This document shows, piece by piece, positions 1 to 8,973 of a stretch of 64,000 nucleotides of DNA; the stretch's first letter is position 1, and each line of letters starts with the position of its first letter. Both the position numbers and the translations under genes were made by a program. The DNA is from Corynebacterium mucifaciens (GTDB lineage Bacteria > Actinomycetota > Actinomycetes > Mycobacteriales > Mycobacteriaceae): assembly GCF_012396315.1 (NCBI RefSeq), contig NZ_JAAXPF010000004.1, positions 1 through 64,000 on the forward strand, in the 5' to 3' direction. Under the pieces are notes generated by a model. That model saw nothing but the letters and a program-made list of their open reading frames with translations, did no database searches and was not told where the DNA came from.

Positions 1-1
1 C

Positions 2-91
2 GTCGATTTCTACAACCACGAACGGTTGAAGTCGACGCTGACCGAAGGATATACAACCATCGCCCAGTACCGACAGGCACTGAGCGTATAA
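2..91 (+). pseudogene. C-terminal tail of an IS3-family transposase, cut by the window edge
   Basis: Reading from base 2, 29 residues precede a TAA at 89-91. They include FYNHERLKSTL followed by a Gln-Tyr-Arg-Gln-Ala ending, which matches the extreme C-terminus of the IS3/rve integrase core, where a YN-x-x-R-x-H/K-S-x-L block follows the last catalytic Glu. The rest lies left of the window, so it cannot be told whether the element is intact. It ends about 90 bases before the downstream end of the phosphopantetheinyl transferase gene. Confidence 0.6.
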
Positions 92-98
92 AAGCCCC

Positions 99-122
99 CA
101 GTGGTCCAAGAAATAGTCAGCA
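99..122 (+). repeat. Possible right terminal inverted repeat of the IS element
   Basis: Eight bases after the transposase stop, the sequence ends in GTCCAAGAAATAGTCAGCA. Read inward it starts TGCTGACTATTTCTTGG, the kind of TG-starting terminus used by IS3-group elements. The partner repeat and target duplication lie outside the window. A run of eight C follows at 123-130. Confidence 0.35.
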
Positions 123-179
123 CCCCCCCCGTCCATGCAGTACCCGAGGAGTAAGCGCCCTGGAGTAAGCATCCGGCGG

Positions 180-842
180 TTAGCGCACGTAGGTGGATGC
201 GACCACGTAGCCGTGGCGGTGCACCCACCGCCCCTCAAACACCGGCACTGGGGACGGGCGCGCCAAGAGCTGGGAGATGAACGTGCCGTCGGGACGCAGC
301 TCAATCTCGGCCTCGTCGAAGCCCAGCCACCGCCGCGTCATGGGATACCAACACTTGTAGGTGGCCTCCTTGGCGCAAAACAAGAGGCGATCCGCCCAGC
401 CGTATCCGTCCGCCTGCATCTGGCGCACCATTGCGGCTTCGGTCTCGCTCGCGATGGAGCGCAGCACCCCCTCGGGCAGCGGCTCGGCCGGCTCGGCGTC
501 GAGGCCCAGGGATCGCACGTGGCGGGTGGAGGCTGCCACCGCCGCGCGCAGCCCGTCGGTGTGCGTGAGCGAGCCGGTGTACCCGCGAGGCCACAGGGGC
601 ATCCCCCGCTCCCCGCGCAGGATAGCGCCGGCGGACTTCAGACCGAGTTCCCGCAGCGCCTGGTGGGCGCACCAGCGGGCGTCGCCGAATTCGCCCTTAC
701 GCACGTCCACAGCCGAGCTGACCACGTCACGCTCCGCGGGGTGCAGGTGCTCGTACCTGGTGAGGTCCACTGCGCGTCCAGCGTTGCCGGTGAGGTAGAA
801 GACGCACCGGGCTTCAGGAGGAAAGAGGGCAATGTCGTGCAT
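180..842 (-). CDS. 4'-phosphopantetheinyl transferase (Sfp/EntD type)
   Basis: This 220-residue protein transfers the phosphopantetheine arm of CoA to carrier domains. In mycolic-acid bacteria the partners are FAS-I and the Pks13 condensase, so the gene should be important for mycolate synthesis (inferred). Sfp motifs are visible: GLDAEP, with the Mg-binding D115 and E117, and FCAKEATYKCW, with K158 and E159. An SLTHTDG block at residue 91 fits the CoA pocket. The start is ATG at 842, whose A and TG overlap the TGA of the upstream phosphoesterase gene (ATGA), implying translational coupling. A longer in-frame reading from 902 would run back into that gene and is unlikely. Confidence 0.88.
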   Translation of the reverse strand: MHDIALFPPEARCVFYLTGNAGRAVDLTRYEHLHPAERDVVSSAVDVRKGEFGDARWCAHQALRELGLKSAGAILRGERGMPLWPRGYTGSLTHTDGLRAAVAASTRHVRSLGLDAEPAEPLPEGVLRSIASETEAAMVRQMQADGYGWADRLLFCAKEATYKCWYPMTRRWLGFDEAEIELRPDGTFISQLLARPSPVPVFEGRWVHRHGYVVASTYVR

Positions 843-1642
843 CACTTCTCTACCTCCATAACGGGATACGGGAACGGCCGGGCGGACGGGTAACGCTCCC
901 ACTCGCGCGGGTAGCCGAGCGAGGCTTCAATGTGCGGAACGCCGTCCACCGTTGTCACCCCCGGCATGTGCAGGTGCCCGTAGACGACGGCCTGCGCGCC
1001 GTACCGCTGCGGCCACGTCCGCGTGTGCCGGGTGCCGCACCACAGCGCGATGTCGGACCACCGCATCTGCTGCACCGGCTCCTGCACCAGCGGCCAATGG
1101 TTGATCAGGATCGTGGGGCCGGTAATGCGGGAGAGCCGCTTCGTGGTGTAGGCGAGCCGGTCCCAGCACCAGGCGCGGATATCCACGAAGGGAGCGATGG
1201 CCATTTCGTCCGTCATTACCACATTGTTCTTGTGGGCGACCGCTAGTGCTTCGTCGACGGTGAGGTCGCGGGCGCGAAACGAGTAATCGTAGAGGGTAAA
1301 CAACGGGCAGATGGTCACCCCGCTGAACACCGGGTAACGGTCTTCGGGCGTGATCACGCCGATGGAGCGCATGGCTTGGACCAACATCGTGTACCTGTCA
1401 CGGCCCCGGTGCCGGTCCGCGGAGCGGCAAAACAATTCATGATTGCCCGGCACCCAGATCACGGTGTCGAACCTGTCCGCCAGCTCCCGCATCACCTGCA
1501 CGACCAACTCCGGGCGCTCGGCCACATCGCCGGCGACGATAAGCCAGTCCGACGGGTCAGCGGGCCGGATGGCGTCAATCTGCGCGGCGTTGCGTTTCAC
1601 CGCCGCGTGCAGGTCGCTGACGGCCCAAAGCGTGCTGGTCAT
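842..1642 (-). CDS. Calcineurin-like metallophosphoesterase
   Basis: The 266-residue protein carries the ordered dinuclear-metal motifs of the family: D-L-H at residues 10-12, GD near 38-39, GNHE at 66-69, a His in INHWPL, and GHLHMPG near the C-terminus. The substrate cannot be read from the sequence. Its start overlaps the stop of the MATE gene upstream (ATGA at 1639-1642), and its stop overlaps the phosphopantetheinyl transferase start, so the three are probably one transcript. A metallophosphoesterase is a regular neighbour of this cluster in corynebacteria, and a direct link with the transferase is not established. Confidence 0.88.
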   Translation of the reverse strand: MTSTLWAVSDLHAAVKRNAAQIDAIRPADPSDWLIVAGDVAERPELVVQVMRELADRFDTVIWVPGNHELFCRSADRHRGRDRYTMLVQAMRSIGVITPEDRYPVFSGVTICPLFTLYDYSFRARDLTVDEALAVAHKNNVVMTDEMAIAPFVDIRAWCWDRLAYTTKRLSRITGPTILINHWPLVQEPVQQMRWSDIALWCGTRHTRTWPQRYGAQAVVYGHLHMPGVTTVDGVPHIEASLGYPREWERYPSARPFPYPVMEVEK

Positions 1643-2976
1643 TCCTCATTCCTACCATCGGCACCAGACACGGCCCACCGCATGGACCTAAAGCGCCACA
1701 CCACACCAACCAGCCGGACAACAACCTGGGCGAGTTGCCCGGCCCAGATACCGGTCAGCCCCCATCCGAAGATGCCGGAGGCCACAATGATCGGCAGTGC
1801 AACGGCTAGCAGCGAAAACAGCGTGAGGTTGCGCAGAAACGCCGCGTCCGAGGCGCCGAGCAGCACCCCATCGAGGGCGAAGACCGCCCCGCCCGCAACG
1901 ATCATGGCGATGAGCAAGAGCCAGGGCACCCGCAGCGTATCCATGACCTCCGGGTCCGAGGTGAACAGCCCTTGAATCTGGGCACCGAAGACCGCGAACA
2001 CGCCGGACAACACCACAGCAAAAATCATCGAGTACCGTAGCGCCTGCAGCCCCACCGCCCGGGCCTGCGCCGCGCCCCCGCGGCCGAGTGCGGCACCCGT
2101 GAGCGTCTGCGCCGCGATAGCAAGCGAGTCCAGCACGAGGGTGAGGAAATTCCAGAGCTGCAGCATGAGCTGGTGCGCGGCCAGCGCCACCACGCCGAAA
2201 CGCCCCGCCACGGACGCTGCGGTGAGCAACGACACCTGGAACGACAGCGACCGCAGAATCAAATCCCGCCCCAGCACAAGCTGCTGTTTAATCACATCCC
2301 ACCGCGGCGCCCAGCTCCCGCCGTAGCTGCGGTGCTCACGGGCAAGCACCGCGACAAACAGCAGCGACGTTATCCCCATGCCAATGACGTTGGACACCGC
2401 CGACCCGACCAGCCCGTAGCGTCCCACGAGAACCGGCAGCAACGCGGCGCCTGGGATGAGCCCGCAGAGGGTGAGGTAGAACGGCAAACGGGTATTTTGC
2501 ACCCCGCGCAGCCACCCGTTTCCCGCCATGATCACCAGCGTCATCGGCACAGCCAGGGAGGCCACGCGCATCCATTGCGCGGCCCGCACACTCGTGTCGT
2601 AATCCCCGGCCAGCGCCTGCGCGAGCGGTTGGGCGAACACCCCCACAACGAGGGCCAGCAGCGTGCCGACGCCCAAGGCCACCCACGTGGACTGGACACC
2701 CTCCGCCACCGCCTTGTCGCGTTGCCCCGCCCCGTAGAACCTGGAGCTGCGGGCGGTTGTGCCGTACGACAGGAACGTCAGCTGGGTAGTCACCGTGGAC
2801 TGGATTGCCGCACCTGCCGCCAGGGCGGCGAGCTGCGCAGTGCCGAGGCGCCCGACGATGGCCGTATCCAGCAGCAGGTACAGCGGATTGGCGGCCAGCA
2901 CACCCAGCGCCGGCAATGCGAGCAGGAGAATGTCGCGGCCGACGGAGCGGCCGGCTGTAGAGCGCGGTTTAGTCAT
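1639..2976 (-). CDS. dinF: MATE-family (DinF-like) multidrug or metabolite efflux protein
   Basis: The 445-residue polytopic membrane protein has about twelve hydrophobic segments arranged as two similar halves, beginning with a helix reading LLLALPALGVLAA and the family segment DTAIVGRLGT. Members exchange Na+ or H+ for cationic drugs or metabolites; DinF homologues have been tied to stress responses, but the substrate here is unknown. The start is ATG at 2976, overlapping the preceding DHH gene by eight bases (ATGACTAA). A longer reading from 3105 would lie wholly inside that gene and is rejected. Confidence 0.9.
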   Translation of the reverse strand: MTKPRSTAGRSVGRDILLLALPALGVLAANPLYLLLDTAIVGRLGTAQLAALAAGAAIQSTVTTQLTFLSYGTTARSSRFYGAGQRDKAVAEGVQSTWVALGVGTLLALVVGVFAQPLAQALAGDYDTSVRAAQWMRVASLAVPMTLVIMAGNGWLRGVQNTRLPFYLTLCGLIPGAALLPVLVGRYGLVGSAVSNVIGMGITSLLFVAVLAREHRSYGGSWAPRWDVIKQQLVLGRDLILRSLSFQVSLLTAASVAGRFGVVALAAHQLMLQLWNFLTLVLDSLAIAAQTLTGAALGRGGAAQARAVGLQALRYSMIFAVVLSGVFAVFGAQIQGLFTSDPEVMDTLRVPWLLLIAMIVAGGAVFALDGVLLGASDAAFLRNLTLFSLLAVALPIIVASGIFGWGLTGIWAGQLAQVVVRLVGVVWRFRSMRWAVSGADGRNEE

Positions 2977-3967
2977 GGGCCGAGGGGTGCTCCGGGAAGG
3001 CGTCGATAAGCTCGCGGATGATCGCGTCGCGGCTGCCGGCGGCGGAGTAGCCCGCTGCTGCCCGGTGCCCGCCTCCGCCGAGGCGCTGCGCGACAGCGGA
3101 GACATCCACCACGGTGGAGCGCAGGGACATAGCCCAGAATTTAGGGGCCTGCTCTTTCAGCACGACGCCCACGTCCGTGCCCTCGAGCGAGCGGGCGTAA
3201 TCGATAATCGCCTCCACCGCTGTCTGGCTCATCCGGGAATGTATCCCCGCCGGGATGGTCAGCACCGCGAGCGAGAACCCTTTCGTGGGAACGATCTGGG
3301 TTTTGGAAAGCACAGCCCCCATTAACTGCAGATCCACTGGGCCCATCGTGTCCATGAGGTCCATCGCGATTTGCCGTGTGTTCAGGCCGAATTGCATTAG
3401 CTCTGCCGCCAGCTCGTGCATGCGCGGCGTGCCCCAGCGGAAGCTGCCGGTGTCCGTGACAAGGCCCGCGTACAAGCCGTAGGCGATGTCCTGGTCGAGC
3501 TCCGCGCCGAGGTAACCCAGCAACTCCCGCACCATGACGGTGGTGGACTCGCTTTCCACAATCAGGTTCATCCCGCCGAAACCTGGGTTGGTGTTGTGGT
3601 GGTCGATCACCACCACCCGGGACGGGTCGCTGAGAATCGCGCGCATGTGCGACCCCGTGCGGTCCGCAGAGGCGCAATCGACCGTAACCACTAGCCCGTC
3701 CGCAGGCAGCGGTTGATCGTAGAGGATCTCGTCCACGCCCGGGATAGTACGCATATTCGACGAGTGCGGCAGCGGCTGACCGATGTAGACCTGCGGGTCC
3801 GTACCCAGTTTCCGCAAGCCCGCGGCCAGCGCGCATGCGGAACCGATCGCGTCCGCATCCGGTTTGATGTGCGCGACCACTGAGACCTTGGCAGCGCGGC
3901 GCACACGGGAGGCGACGGCCTCGAACTGCGCCGCCGCCTCCGGGAAATACCTTGGGGGTTTAGGCAT
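2969..3967 (-). CDS. DHH/DHHA1 phosphoesterase, NrnA-like oligoribonuclease or pAp phosphatase
   Basis: The 332-residue protein has the RecJ/NrnA architecture. An N-terminal DHH domain carries [11 protein letters not shown] (metal Asp37 and Asp39), a central Asp in VTVDCAS, and the DHH triad in [12 protein letters not shown]-terminal DHHA1 domain carries [10 protein letters not shown]. Family members degrade 2-5 nt RNAs, c-di-AMP intermediates and pAp. The ATG overlaps the rbfA stop by eight bases (ATGCCTAA). Proximity to rbfA and infB is conserved in Firmicutes and Actinobacteria, which supports an RNA-turnover role. Confidence 0.88.
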   Translation of the reverse strand: MPKPPRYFPEAAAQFEAVASRVRRAAKVSVVAHIKPDADAIGSACALAAGLRKLGTDPQVYIGQPLPHSSNMRTIPGVDEILYDQPLPADGLVVTVDCASADRTGSHMRAILSDPSRVVVIDHHNTNPGFGGMNLIVESESTTVMVRELLGYLGAELDQDIAYGLYAGLVTDTGSFRWGTPRMHELAAELMQFGLNTRQIAMDLMDTMGPVDLQLMGAVLSKTQIVPTKGFSLAVLTIPAGIHSRMSQTAVEAIIDYARSLEGTDVGVVLKEQAPKFWAMSLRSTVVDVSAVAQRLGGGGHRAAAGYSAAGSRDAIIRELIDAFPEHPSAHD

Positions 3968-4400
3968 CGTCGCCCGTGTGCTTGTAGGGGTTGCTCTCCC
4001 CCGCCGGCTTCGCGTTCGCGCGCAGCTTGGCCAGCTCTTCGTCGCGCGCGCGAGCCCGGTTCAGCAGCTCCTCCATGTGGGCGGAGGACTCCGGGACGGT
4101 ATCGCGCTCGAACGAGATGGTTGGTGTGAACCGCACGCTGAGCTGATCGCCGACAATCTTGCGGATCTGGCCACGGGCACGGTTCAGCGAGACCGCAGCC
4201 TGGTCGTGGTCCGGCTCGTCGTTGATGTCGCGCCCGCGCACCGTGTAGTACACGGTGGCGTCGTGGAGATCCCCGGTGACGCGGGCGTCGGTGACGGTGA
4301 CAAGCTCCAGGCGCGGATCCTTGATCTCGCGCTCGATGGCGGATGCGACAATCGTCTGAATCTGCTTGGCCAGACGCTGCGCGCGAGGGTTCTCAGCCAT
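3960..4400 (-). CDS. rbfA: 30S ribosome-binding factor A
   Basis: RbfA binds the 30S subunit during late maturation and at low temperature, interacting with the helix 1 region of 16S rRNA. The 146-residue protein shows the KH-like fold with the signature opening [12 protein letters not shown] and the central [18 protein letters not shown] type block. The start is the ATG at 4400, with GGAG about seven bases upstream. A TTG two codons earlier is less likely. The C-terminus ends in a charged extension rich in Ala, Arg, Glu and Lys. It lies 98 bases after infB. Confidence 0.92.
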   Translation of the reverse strand: MAENPRAQRLAKQIQTIVASAIEREIKDPRLELVTVTDARVTGDLHDATVYYTVRGRDINDEPDHDQAAVSLNRARGQIRKIVGDQLSVRFTPTISFERDTVPESSAHMEELLNRARARDEELAKLRANAKPAGESNPYKHTGDDA

Positions 4401-4498
4401 ACTCAACTCCTTTGTCCAAAACTTTCAATAGTGTAACCCCCGCCCAGCGCAACCATGCGCCGGACGGGGGTCCGCTTACTGCCTCAAGCGTGCAGGCG

Positions 4499-7360
4499 CT
4501 AGCCGCGCGGCACCTCGACCATCTCGTAGGTCTGGATGAGGTCGCCCACCTGGATATCCGGGTAGGACAGCACCATGCCGCACTCGTAGCCCTTGGCCAC
4601 CTCGTTGGCGTCGTCCTTCTCGCGGCGCAGCGACTCGATGGTCGCGTCCGGCGTGATGACGTTGCCGTCGCGGACCAAGCGCAGCTTGGCGCCGCGCTTG
4701 ACCTTGCCCTCGGTGACCATGCAACCGGCGATGAGGCCGACAGCGGAGGCCTTGAAGATCTGGCGGATCTCCGCCTCGCCCAGATCGCGCTCCTCGTAGA
4801 TGGGCTTGAGCATGCCCTTGAGCGCGTTCTCCACGTCCTCGATGGCCTGGTAGATCACCGAGTAGTAGCGGATTTCCACGCCCTCGGCGTTCGCTTCCTC
4901 GGTGGCCTTGCCATCAGCGCGGACGTTGAAGCCGATGATGATGGCGTCCGACGCCGCCGCGAGGGTGACGTTGGTTTGGGTCACGGCACCGACGCCGCGG
5001 TCGATGATGTTGACCTCGACTTCGTCGTCGATCTCGATCTTGAGCAGGGCCTCCTCCAGGGCTTCCACGGAACCCGCGTTGTCGCCCTTGAGGATGAGGT
5101 TGAGCTGGCTGCGCTCCTTGAGGGCCTGATCCAGGTTCTCCAGGGACACACGCTTCTTGCTGCGCGCCTGCATCGCCGCACGGTGGCGTGCGTCGCGCTG
5201 GGCGGCAATCTGGCGCGCCACGCGGTCGTCCTCGACCACGAGCAGGTTGTCGCCCGGGCCGGGGACACCGTTGAGGCCTTGGACCTGCACCGGACGGGAC
5301 GGGCCCGCCTCTTCCACGTCGTTGCCCCACTCGTCGACCATGCGGCGGACGCGGCCGAAGTTGCCGCCGACCACGATGGAATCGCCGACGCGCAGCGTGC
5401 CGCGCTGCACGATGACGGTGGACACCGGGCCGCGGCCGCGGTCCAGGTGGGACTCGATGGCCACACCTTGTGCGTCCATGTCCGGGTTCGCCGTCAGCTC
5501 GAGCGCAGCATCTGCGGTGAGCAAGACGGCCTCCAGGAGGTCGTCGATGCCCGTGCCCTGCTTCGCCGAGATGTCGATGAACATGGTGTCGCCGCCGTAC
5601 TCCTCCGGAACCAGGCCGTACTCAGTGAGCTGACCACGGATCTTGTCCGGCTGAGCCTCGGGCTTATCTACCTTGTTCACCGCGACCACGATGGGCAGTT
5701 CCGCCGCCTTGGCGTGGTTGATCGCCTCAACCGTCTGCGGCATCACGCCGTCGTCCGCGGCCACCACGAGGATTGCCAGGTCCGTCGACTTCGCACCGCG
5801 GGCACGCATGGCGGTAAACGCCTCGTGGCCCGGAGTATCCAGGAACGTGATCTTGCGGGGCTCGTCCTCCAAGGTGACCTCGGTCTGGTACGCGCCGATA
5901 CCCTGGGTGATGCCACCGGCCTCGCCGCGGCCCACGTTCGAGTGCCGGATGGAGTCCAGCAAACGGGTCTTACCGTGGTCGACGTGGCCCATGACGGAGA
6001 CCACCGGCGGGCGCTGCTCCAGCGCCTCTTCGCCGCCCTCGTCCTCGCCGAACTGCAGGTCGAAGGACTCGAGCAGCTCGCGGTCCTCGTCCTCAGGCGA
6101 GACGATCTGCACCTCGTAGTTGATCTCGGCGCCCAGCAGCTGCAGCGTCTCCTCGGAAACGGACTGCGTCGCGGTCACCATCTCACCGAGGTTGAACAGC
6201 GCCTGCACGAGCGACGATGCCTCGGCATTGATCTTCTCAGCCAAGTCAGACAGGGTCGCACCCTGACGCAAACGAACGGTCTTGCCGCCGCCGTCAGGCA
6301 GACGAACGCCACCAATGACGTTCGGCTTGTGCATCTCTTCGTACTCGGCCCTCTTCTGGCCCTTGGACTTGCGGCGCTTACCCGGCGCACCACCCGGGCG
6401 CCCGAAAGCACCAGCGGTGCCGCCACGACGGCCACCGCGTCCGCGGAAACCGCCGCCCGGGCCGCCGAAGCCGCCCCGGTTCGGACCACCCTGGCCGCCA
6501 CGCCCACGGCCACCGCCCTGGCCGCCGCGACCGCGACCGCCAGTTGCCGCCTTCGACGGCATCTGCTTCGGCGAGGGCCCAGCAGCCATATCAGCCGGAG
6601 ACGGACGGGAGCCACCGCCCTGGCGTGCGCCACCCGGACGCGGACCACCCTGGCCCGGCCCCGGGCGACCCTGGCCCTGGCCCGGACGTCCACCACCCGG
6701 ACGCGGCGGACGCTGCCCGCCACCGGCGTTGGAGGAGAACGGGTTGTTGGCCACGCGCGGACGCCCCGGCTTGGCTACCGGGCGCGGCATCGCGCCCGGC
6801 TTCGGGCCGTCGTTCTTCGCAGCCGGCTTCGGTGCCGCGGGCTTCGGCGCGCCCGGCTTCGGTGCACCGGACGGCTTTGGAGCTGCAGGCTTCGCAGCCG
6901 CCGGCTTTGCAGCAGGCTTCGGCGCGGCAGGCTTTGGCGCACCCGGCTTCGGAGCGCCAGCCGGCTTCGGCGCGCCCGGCTTCGGAGCCGACTGAGCTGC
7001 GGCGGGCTGTGCGGCCGGCTTTGGAGCTCCAGGCTTCGCAGCCGCCGGCTTTGCGGCAGGCTTCGGCGCGCCCGGCTTCGGCGCGCCAGCCGGCTTCGGC
7101 GCGGCGGGCTTCGCGCGGTTCTGGCCGGGCTTCTTCAGCGGCGGCTTCTTCGGCGCGGCTTCTTCCTTGTTCTGGTCAGCCGCATCCCCACCGCCGTTCT
7201 GCTTGGCGTAGTGGGCCTTCATCTTCTTCACAACGGGCGGCTCGATCGTCGACGACGCCGTCTTTACAAACTCGCCCTGCTCCTTGAGCGTGGCGAGCAG
7301 TTCCTTACTTGTTACGCCGAGCTGCTTGGCCAACTCGTGAACGCGTAGCTTTCCGGACAC
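4499..7360 (-). CDS. infB: Translation initiation factor IF-2 with long low-complexity N-terminus
   Basis: IF-2 positions fMet-tRNA on the 30S subunit and promotes subunit joining. The 953-residue protein has an IF2_N helix bundle at residues 1-50, an Ala-Lys-Pro repeat region at 81-190, a Gly-Arg-rich region at 213-330, a second IF2_N around 360-410, the GTPase domain from about residue 455 ([20 protein letters not shown]), and C-terminal beta-barrel and fMet-tRNA domains. The start is GTG at 7360 with AGGAG upstream. It follows ylxR and precedes rbfA, the classic nusA-infB operon order. Confidence 0.97.
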   Translation of the reverse strand: MSGKLRVHELAKQLGVTSKELLATLKEQGEFVKTASSTIEPPVVKKMKAHYAKQNGGGDAADQNKEEAAPKKPPLKKPGQNRAKPAAPKPAGAPKPGAPKPAAKPAAAKPGAPKPAAQPAAAQSAPKPGAPKPAGAPKPGAPKPAAPKPAAKPAAAKPAAPKPSGAPKPGAPKPAAPKPAAKNDGPKPGAMPRPVAKPGRPRVANNPFSSNAGGGQRPPRPGGGRPGQGQGRPGPGQGGPRPGGARQGGGSRPSPADMAAGPSPKQMPSKAATGGRGRGGQGGGRGRGGQGGPNRGGFGGPGGGFRGRGGRRGGTAGAFGRPGGAPGKRRKSKGQKRAEYEEMHKPNVIGGVRLPDGGGKTVRLRQGATLSDLAEKINAEASSLVQALFNLGEMVTATQSVSEETLQLLGAEINYEVQIVSPEDEDRELLESFDLQFGEDEGGEEALEQRPPVVSVMGHVDHGKTRLLDSIRHSNVGRGEAGGITQGIGAYQTEVTLEDEPRKITFLDTPGHEAFTAMRARGAKSTDLAILVVAADDGVMPQTVEAINHAKAAELPIVVAVNKVDKPEAQPDKIRGQLTEYGLVPEEYGGDTMFIDISAKQGTGIDDLLEAVLLTADAALELTANPDMDAQGVAIESHLDRGRGPVSTVIVQRGTLRVGDSIVVGGNFGRVRRMVDEWGNDVEEAGPSRPVQVQGLNGVPGPGDNLLVVEDDRVARQIAAQRDARHRAAMQARSKKRVSLENLDQALKERSQLNLILKGDNAGSVEALEEALLKIEIDDEVEVNIIDRGVGAVTQTNVTLAAASDAIIIGFNVRADGKATEEANAEGVEIRYYSVIYQAIEDVENALKGMLKPIYEERDLGEAEIRQIFKASAVGLIAGCMVTEGKVKRGAKLRLVRDGNVITPDATIESLRREKDDANEVAKGYECGMVLSYPDIQVGDLIQTYEMVEVPRG
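6780..7130 (-). repeat. Degenerate coding repeat inside infB (Ala-Pro-Lys-Pro units)
   Basis: On the plus strand the stretch is built of imperfect copies of GGCTTCGGCGCGCCCGGC and GCAGCCGGCTTTGC, which encode units such as [12 protein letters not shown] and AAKPAAAKP. Copies at about 6845-6865, 6968-6990 and 7060-7100 are nearly identical, so the tract is prone to slippage or recombination and is likely to vary in length between strains. Confidence 0.8.
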
Positions 7361-7374
7361 GTATCTCCTCTTGG

Positions 7375-7420
7375 TTGGTGCTAGGAGCGGTGCCCTTCGG
7401 CTACCTGCCCCTAGACGTGG
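7375..7420 (-). other. Possible hairpin in the infB leader
   Basis: Read on the minus strand, CTAGGGGC and GCTCCTAG flank a region in which GGT and ACC can also pair, giving an imperfect stem with two mismatches between ylxR and the infB start. It could be a weak attenuator or chance pairing. No U-run follows. Confidence 0.3.
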
Positions 7421-7464
7421 TCAGTGACATTCATCGCTGATGCTGCTTCATCGTTGCGGACTCA

Positions 7465-7797
7465 TCAGTGTTCAGTCTTTCCTTGTTCGTCTGGGTCGTT
7501 CACCTCGCCGCAGTTGCTTTGCGACGACGCAAGGTACGTACGTACATGACCTAGGTCCACCGCGGTGGACAGACGGAGCGCGCGCCCGAAGGCACGACGG
7601 TGTTCCGCCAGCTCGACTGCGTCCAGCGAGGGCGTGATCCACGCGCCACGGCCAGGAAGTTTCCTTCCCGGGTCCGCGAGGATCCGCCCCGGCACCTCCG
7701 GGTCGGCGACGACCCGCAGCAGCTGGGTATCCGGCTGCGCGGTACGGGTGGCGATACAGGTGCGGGTGCGAATCGGCTGCTTACGCGCAACGCCCAT
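7465..7797 (-). CDS. ylxR: YlxR (DUF448) RNA-binding protein
   Basis: The 110-residue basic protein matches the YlxR family, found between nusA and infB across bacteria; members bind RNA and in some species RNase P, or act as regulators. Seen here are the family opening PIRTRTCIATRT (usually a CxxC-type R/K-rich start), GRILADPGRKLPGRGAW and a C-terminal helix with RAFGRAL. The ATG at 7797 has GGAAGGGA about six bases upstream. A terminator-like hairpin separates it from nusA, so it may have its own promoter. Confidence 0.88.
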   Translation of the reverse strand: MGVARKQPIRTRTCIATRTAQPDTQLLRVVADPEVPGRILADPGRKLPGRGAWITPSLDAVELAEHRRAFGRALRLSTAVDLGHVRTYLASSQSNCGEVNDPDEQGKTEH

Positions 7798-7860
7798 TCG
7801 CGATCCCTTCCTTCATCTGCTCACTCGGCCGCCGCACCCAAAGTGTGCGGACACAAAAGC

Positions 7861-7876
7861 CGTAGAACACTCTACG
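7861..7876 (-). other. Small perfect hairpin downstream of nusA
   Basis: CGTAGA and TCTACG are separated by four bases. It lies just beyond the larger nusA terminator in the direction of transcription and close to where a ylxR promoter would sit. Confidence 0.4.
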
Positions 7877-7912
7877 CCAAAACCCGCCGGATCTATATTT
7901 CCAGCGGGTTTG
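7877..7912 (-). terminator. Intrinsic terminator or attenuator between nusA and ylxR
   Basis: On the transcribed strand, AAACCCGCTGG and CCGGCGGGTTT pair over eleven bases with a single G-U, around a ten-base AT-rich loop, followed by TTTTGG. The placement suggests that part of the rimP-nusA transcript stops before ylxR-infB. Confidence 0.7.
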
Positions 7913-7965
7913 ATGGTTACAACGGTGTGATTCCGTTGTGTATTCCAGTGAATACGGCTCGAGCG

Positions 7966-8973
7966 CTACTGCGCTGCGTCGGCGTCGGAGCGAATGTCGA
8001 TCTTCCAGCCCGTCAAGCGGGCGGCCAGCCGCGCATTTTGGCCCTCTTTACCGATAGCCAGGGACAGCTGGTAGTCCGGCACAGTCACCCTGGCCGCCTG
8101 GGCCTCGCGGTCGAGCACCTCCACGCTTACTACCTTCGACGGCGCGAGCGAGTTGCCCACATATTTCGCCGGATCCTCGTCCCAATCGATGATGTCGATT
8201 TTCTCGCCGCCGAGCTCCCGCATGATGTTGGTGACGCGGGCGCCGCGCGGGCCAATGCATGCGCCCTTCGCATTCACGCCCTTCACCGTTGCGCGCACCG
8301 CCACCTTGGAACGGTGGCCAGCCTCGCGGGCGATGCCCACGATCTCCACGGAGCCGTCCGCCACCTCAGGCACCTCGAGCGCGAACAGGCCGCGCACCAG
8401 CTCCGGGTGGGTGCGCGACAGGTTCACCTGCACGCGCTTATCGCCCTTGTTCACGCCGACCACGTAGGCCTTGATCCGGTCGCCGTGCTTCAGCCGCTCC
8501 CCCGGGATCTTCTCCGCGGGCAGCAAGATGCCGTCCTGCGGATCCGCCTCGGTGCCGAGCTGGACGATGTTCAGGCCGCGCGATTCCGCCTGGGCGTCGC
8601 GCTGCACAATGCCGGAAACAACCTTGCCCTCGAAGCCGGCGTACTCGTCGTACACGCGGCCGGCCTCGGCCTGGCGCAGGCGGCCCTTGATCGCGTCGCG
8701 CACCGCCACCGAGCCGATGCGGGAGAAGTTCACCGGGGTGTCGTCATACTCGGAGATGACCTCACCGTCAGCGTTCAGTTCGCTGACGATGACCGCGACG
8801 TTGCCGGTCTCGGTATCAATGTCTACGCGGGCCTTGGCAGCCTCTTCTGCTTCCCCCTCCTTGAACTCGCGGTAGGAAAACAGCAGCGCGTTCGCAATGG
8901 TGCCCAGGAGGTCGTCCATGGGGATGCCTTGCTGTTCCTCGATCGCCTTCAGCGCGTTCAAGTCGATATTCAC
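7966..8973 (-). CDS. nusA: Transcription termination/antitermination factor NusA
   Basis: NusA binds RNA polymerase and controls pausing, termination and antitermination. The 335-residue protein is the compact actinobacterial form: an N-terminal RNAP-binding domain opening MNIDLNALKAIEEQQG, an S1 domain around residues 130-200, and two KH domains with CIGPRGARV and AIGKEGQNARL. The C-terminal acidic repeats of proteobacterial NusA are absent, as expected. The start is GTG at 8973, overlapping the rimP stop (GTGA), with GGAAGG upstream inside rimP. An intrinsic terminator follows the gene. Confidence 0.96.
   Translation of the reverse strand: MNIDLNALKAIEEQQGIPMDDLLGTIANALLFSYREFKEGEAEEAAKARVDIDTETGNVAVIVSELNADGEVISEYDDTPVNFSRIGSVAVRDAIKGRLRQAEAGRVYDEYAGFEGKVVSGIVQRDAQAESRGLNIVQLGTEADPQDGILLPAEKIPGERLKHGDRIKAYVVGVNKGDKRVQVNLSRTHPELVRGLFALEVPEVADGSVEIVGIAREAGHRSKVAVRATVKGVNAKGACIGPRGARVTNIMRELGGEKIDIIDWDEDPAKYVGNSLAPSKVVSVEVLDREAQAARVTVPDYQLSLAIGKEGQNARLAARLTGWKIDIRSDADAAQ

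Noticed and set aside
123-130. Run of eight C as a phase-variation tract
   Set aside because: It lies between an IS fragment and the 3' end of a converging gene, not in a start region or reading frame.
4343-7348. A plus-strand open frame of about 1000 codons antisense to infB
   Set aside because: It mirrors infB and is a by-product of high GC and the codon bias of the real gene; its translation is a low-complexity mix of Arg, His, Leu and Ala with no domain.
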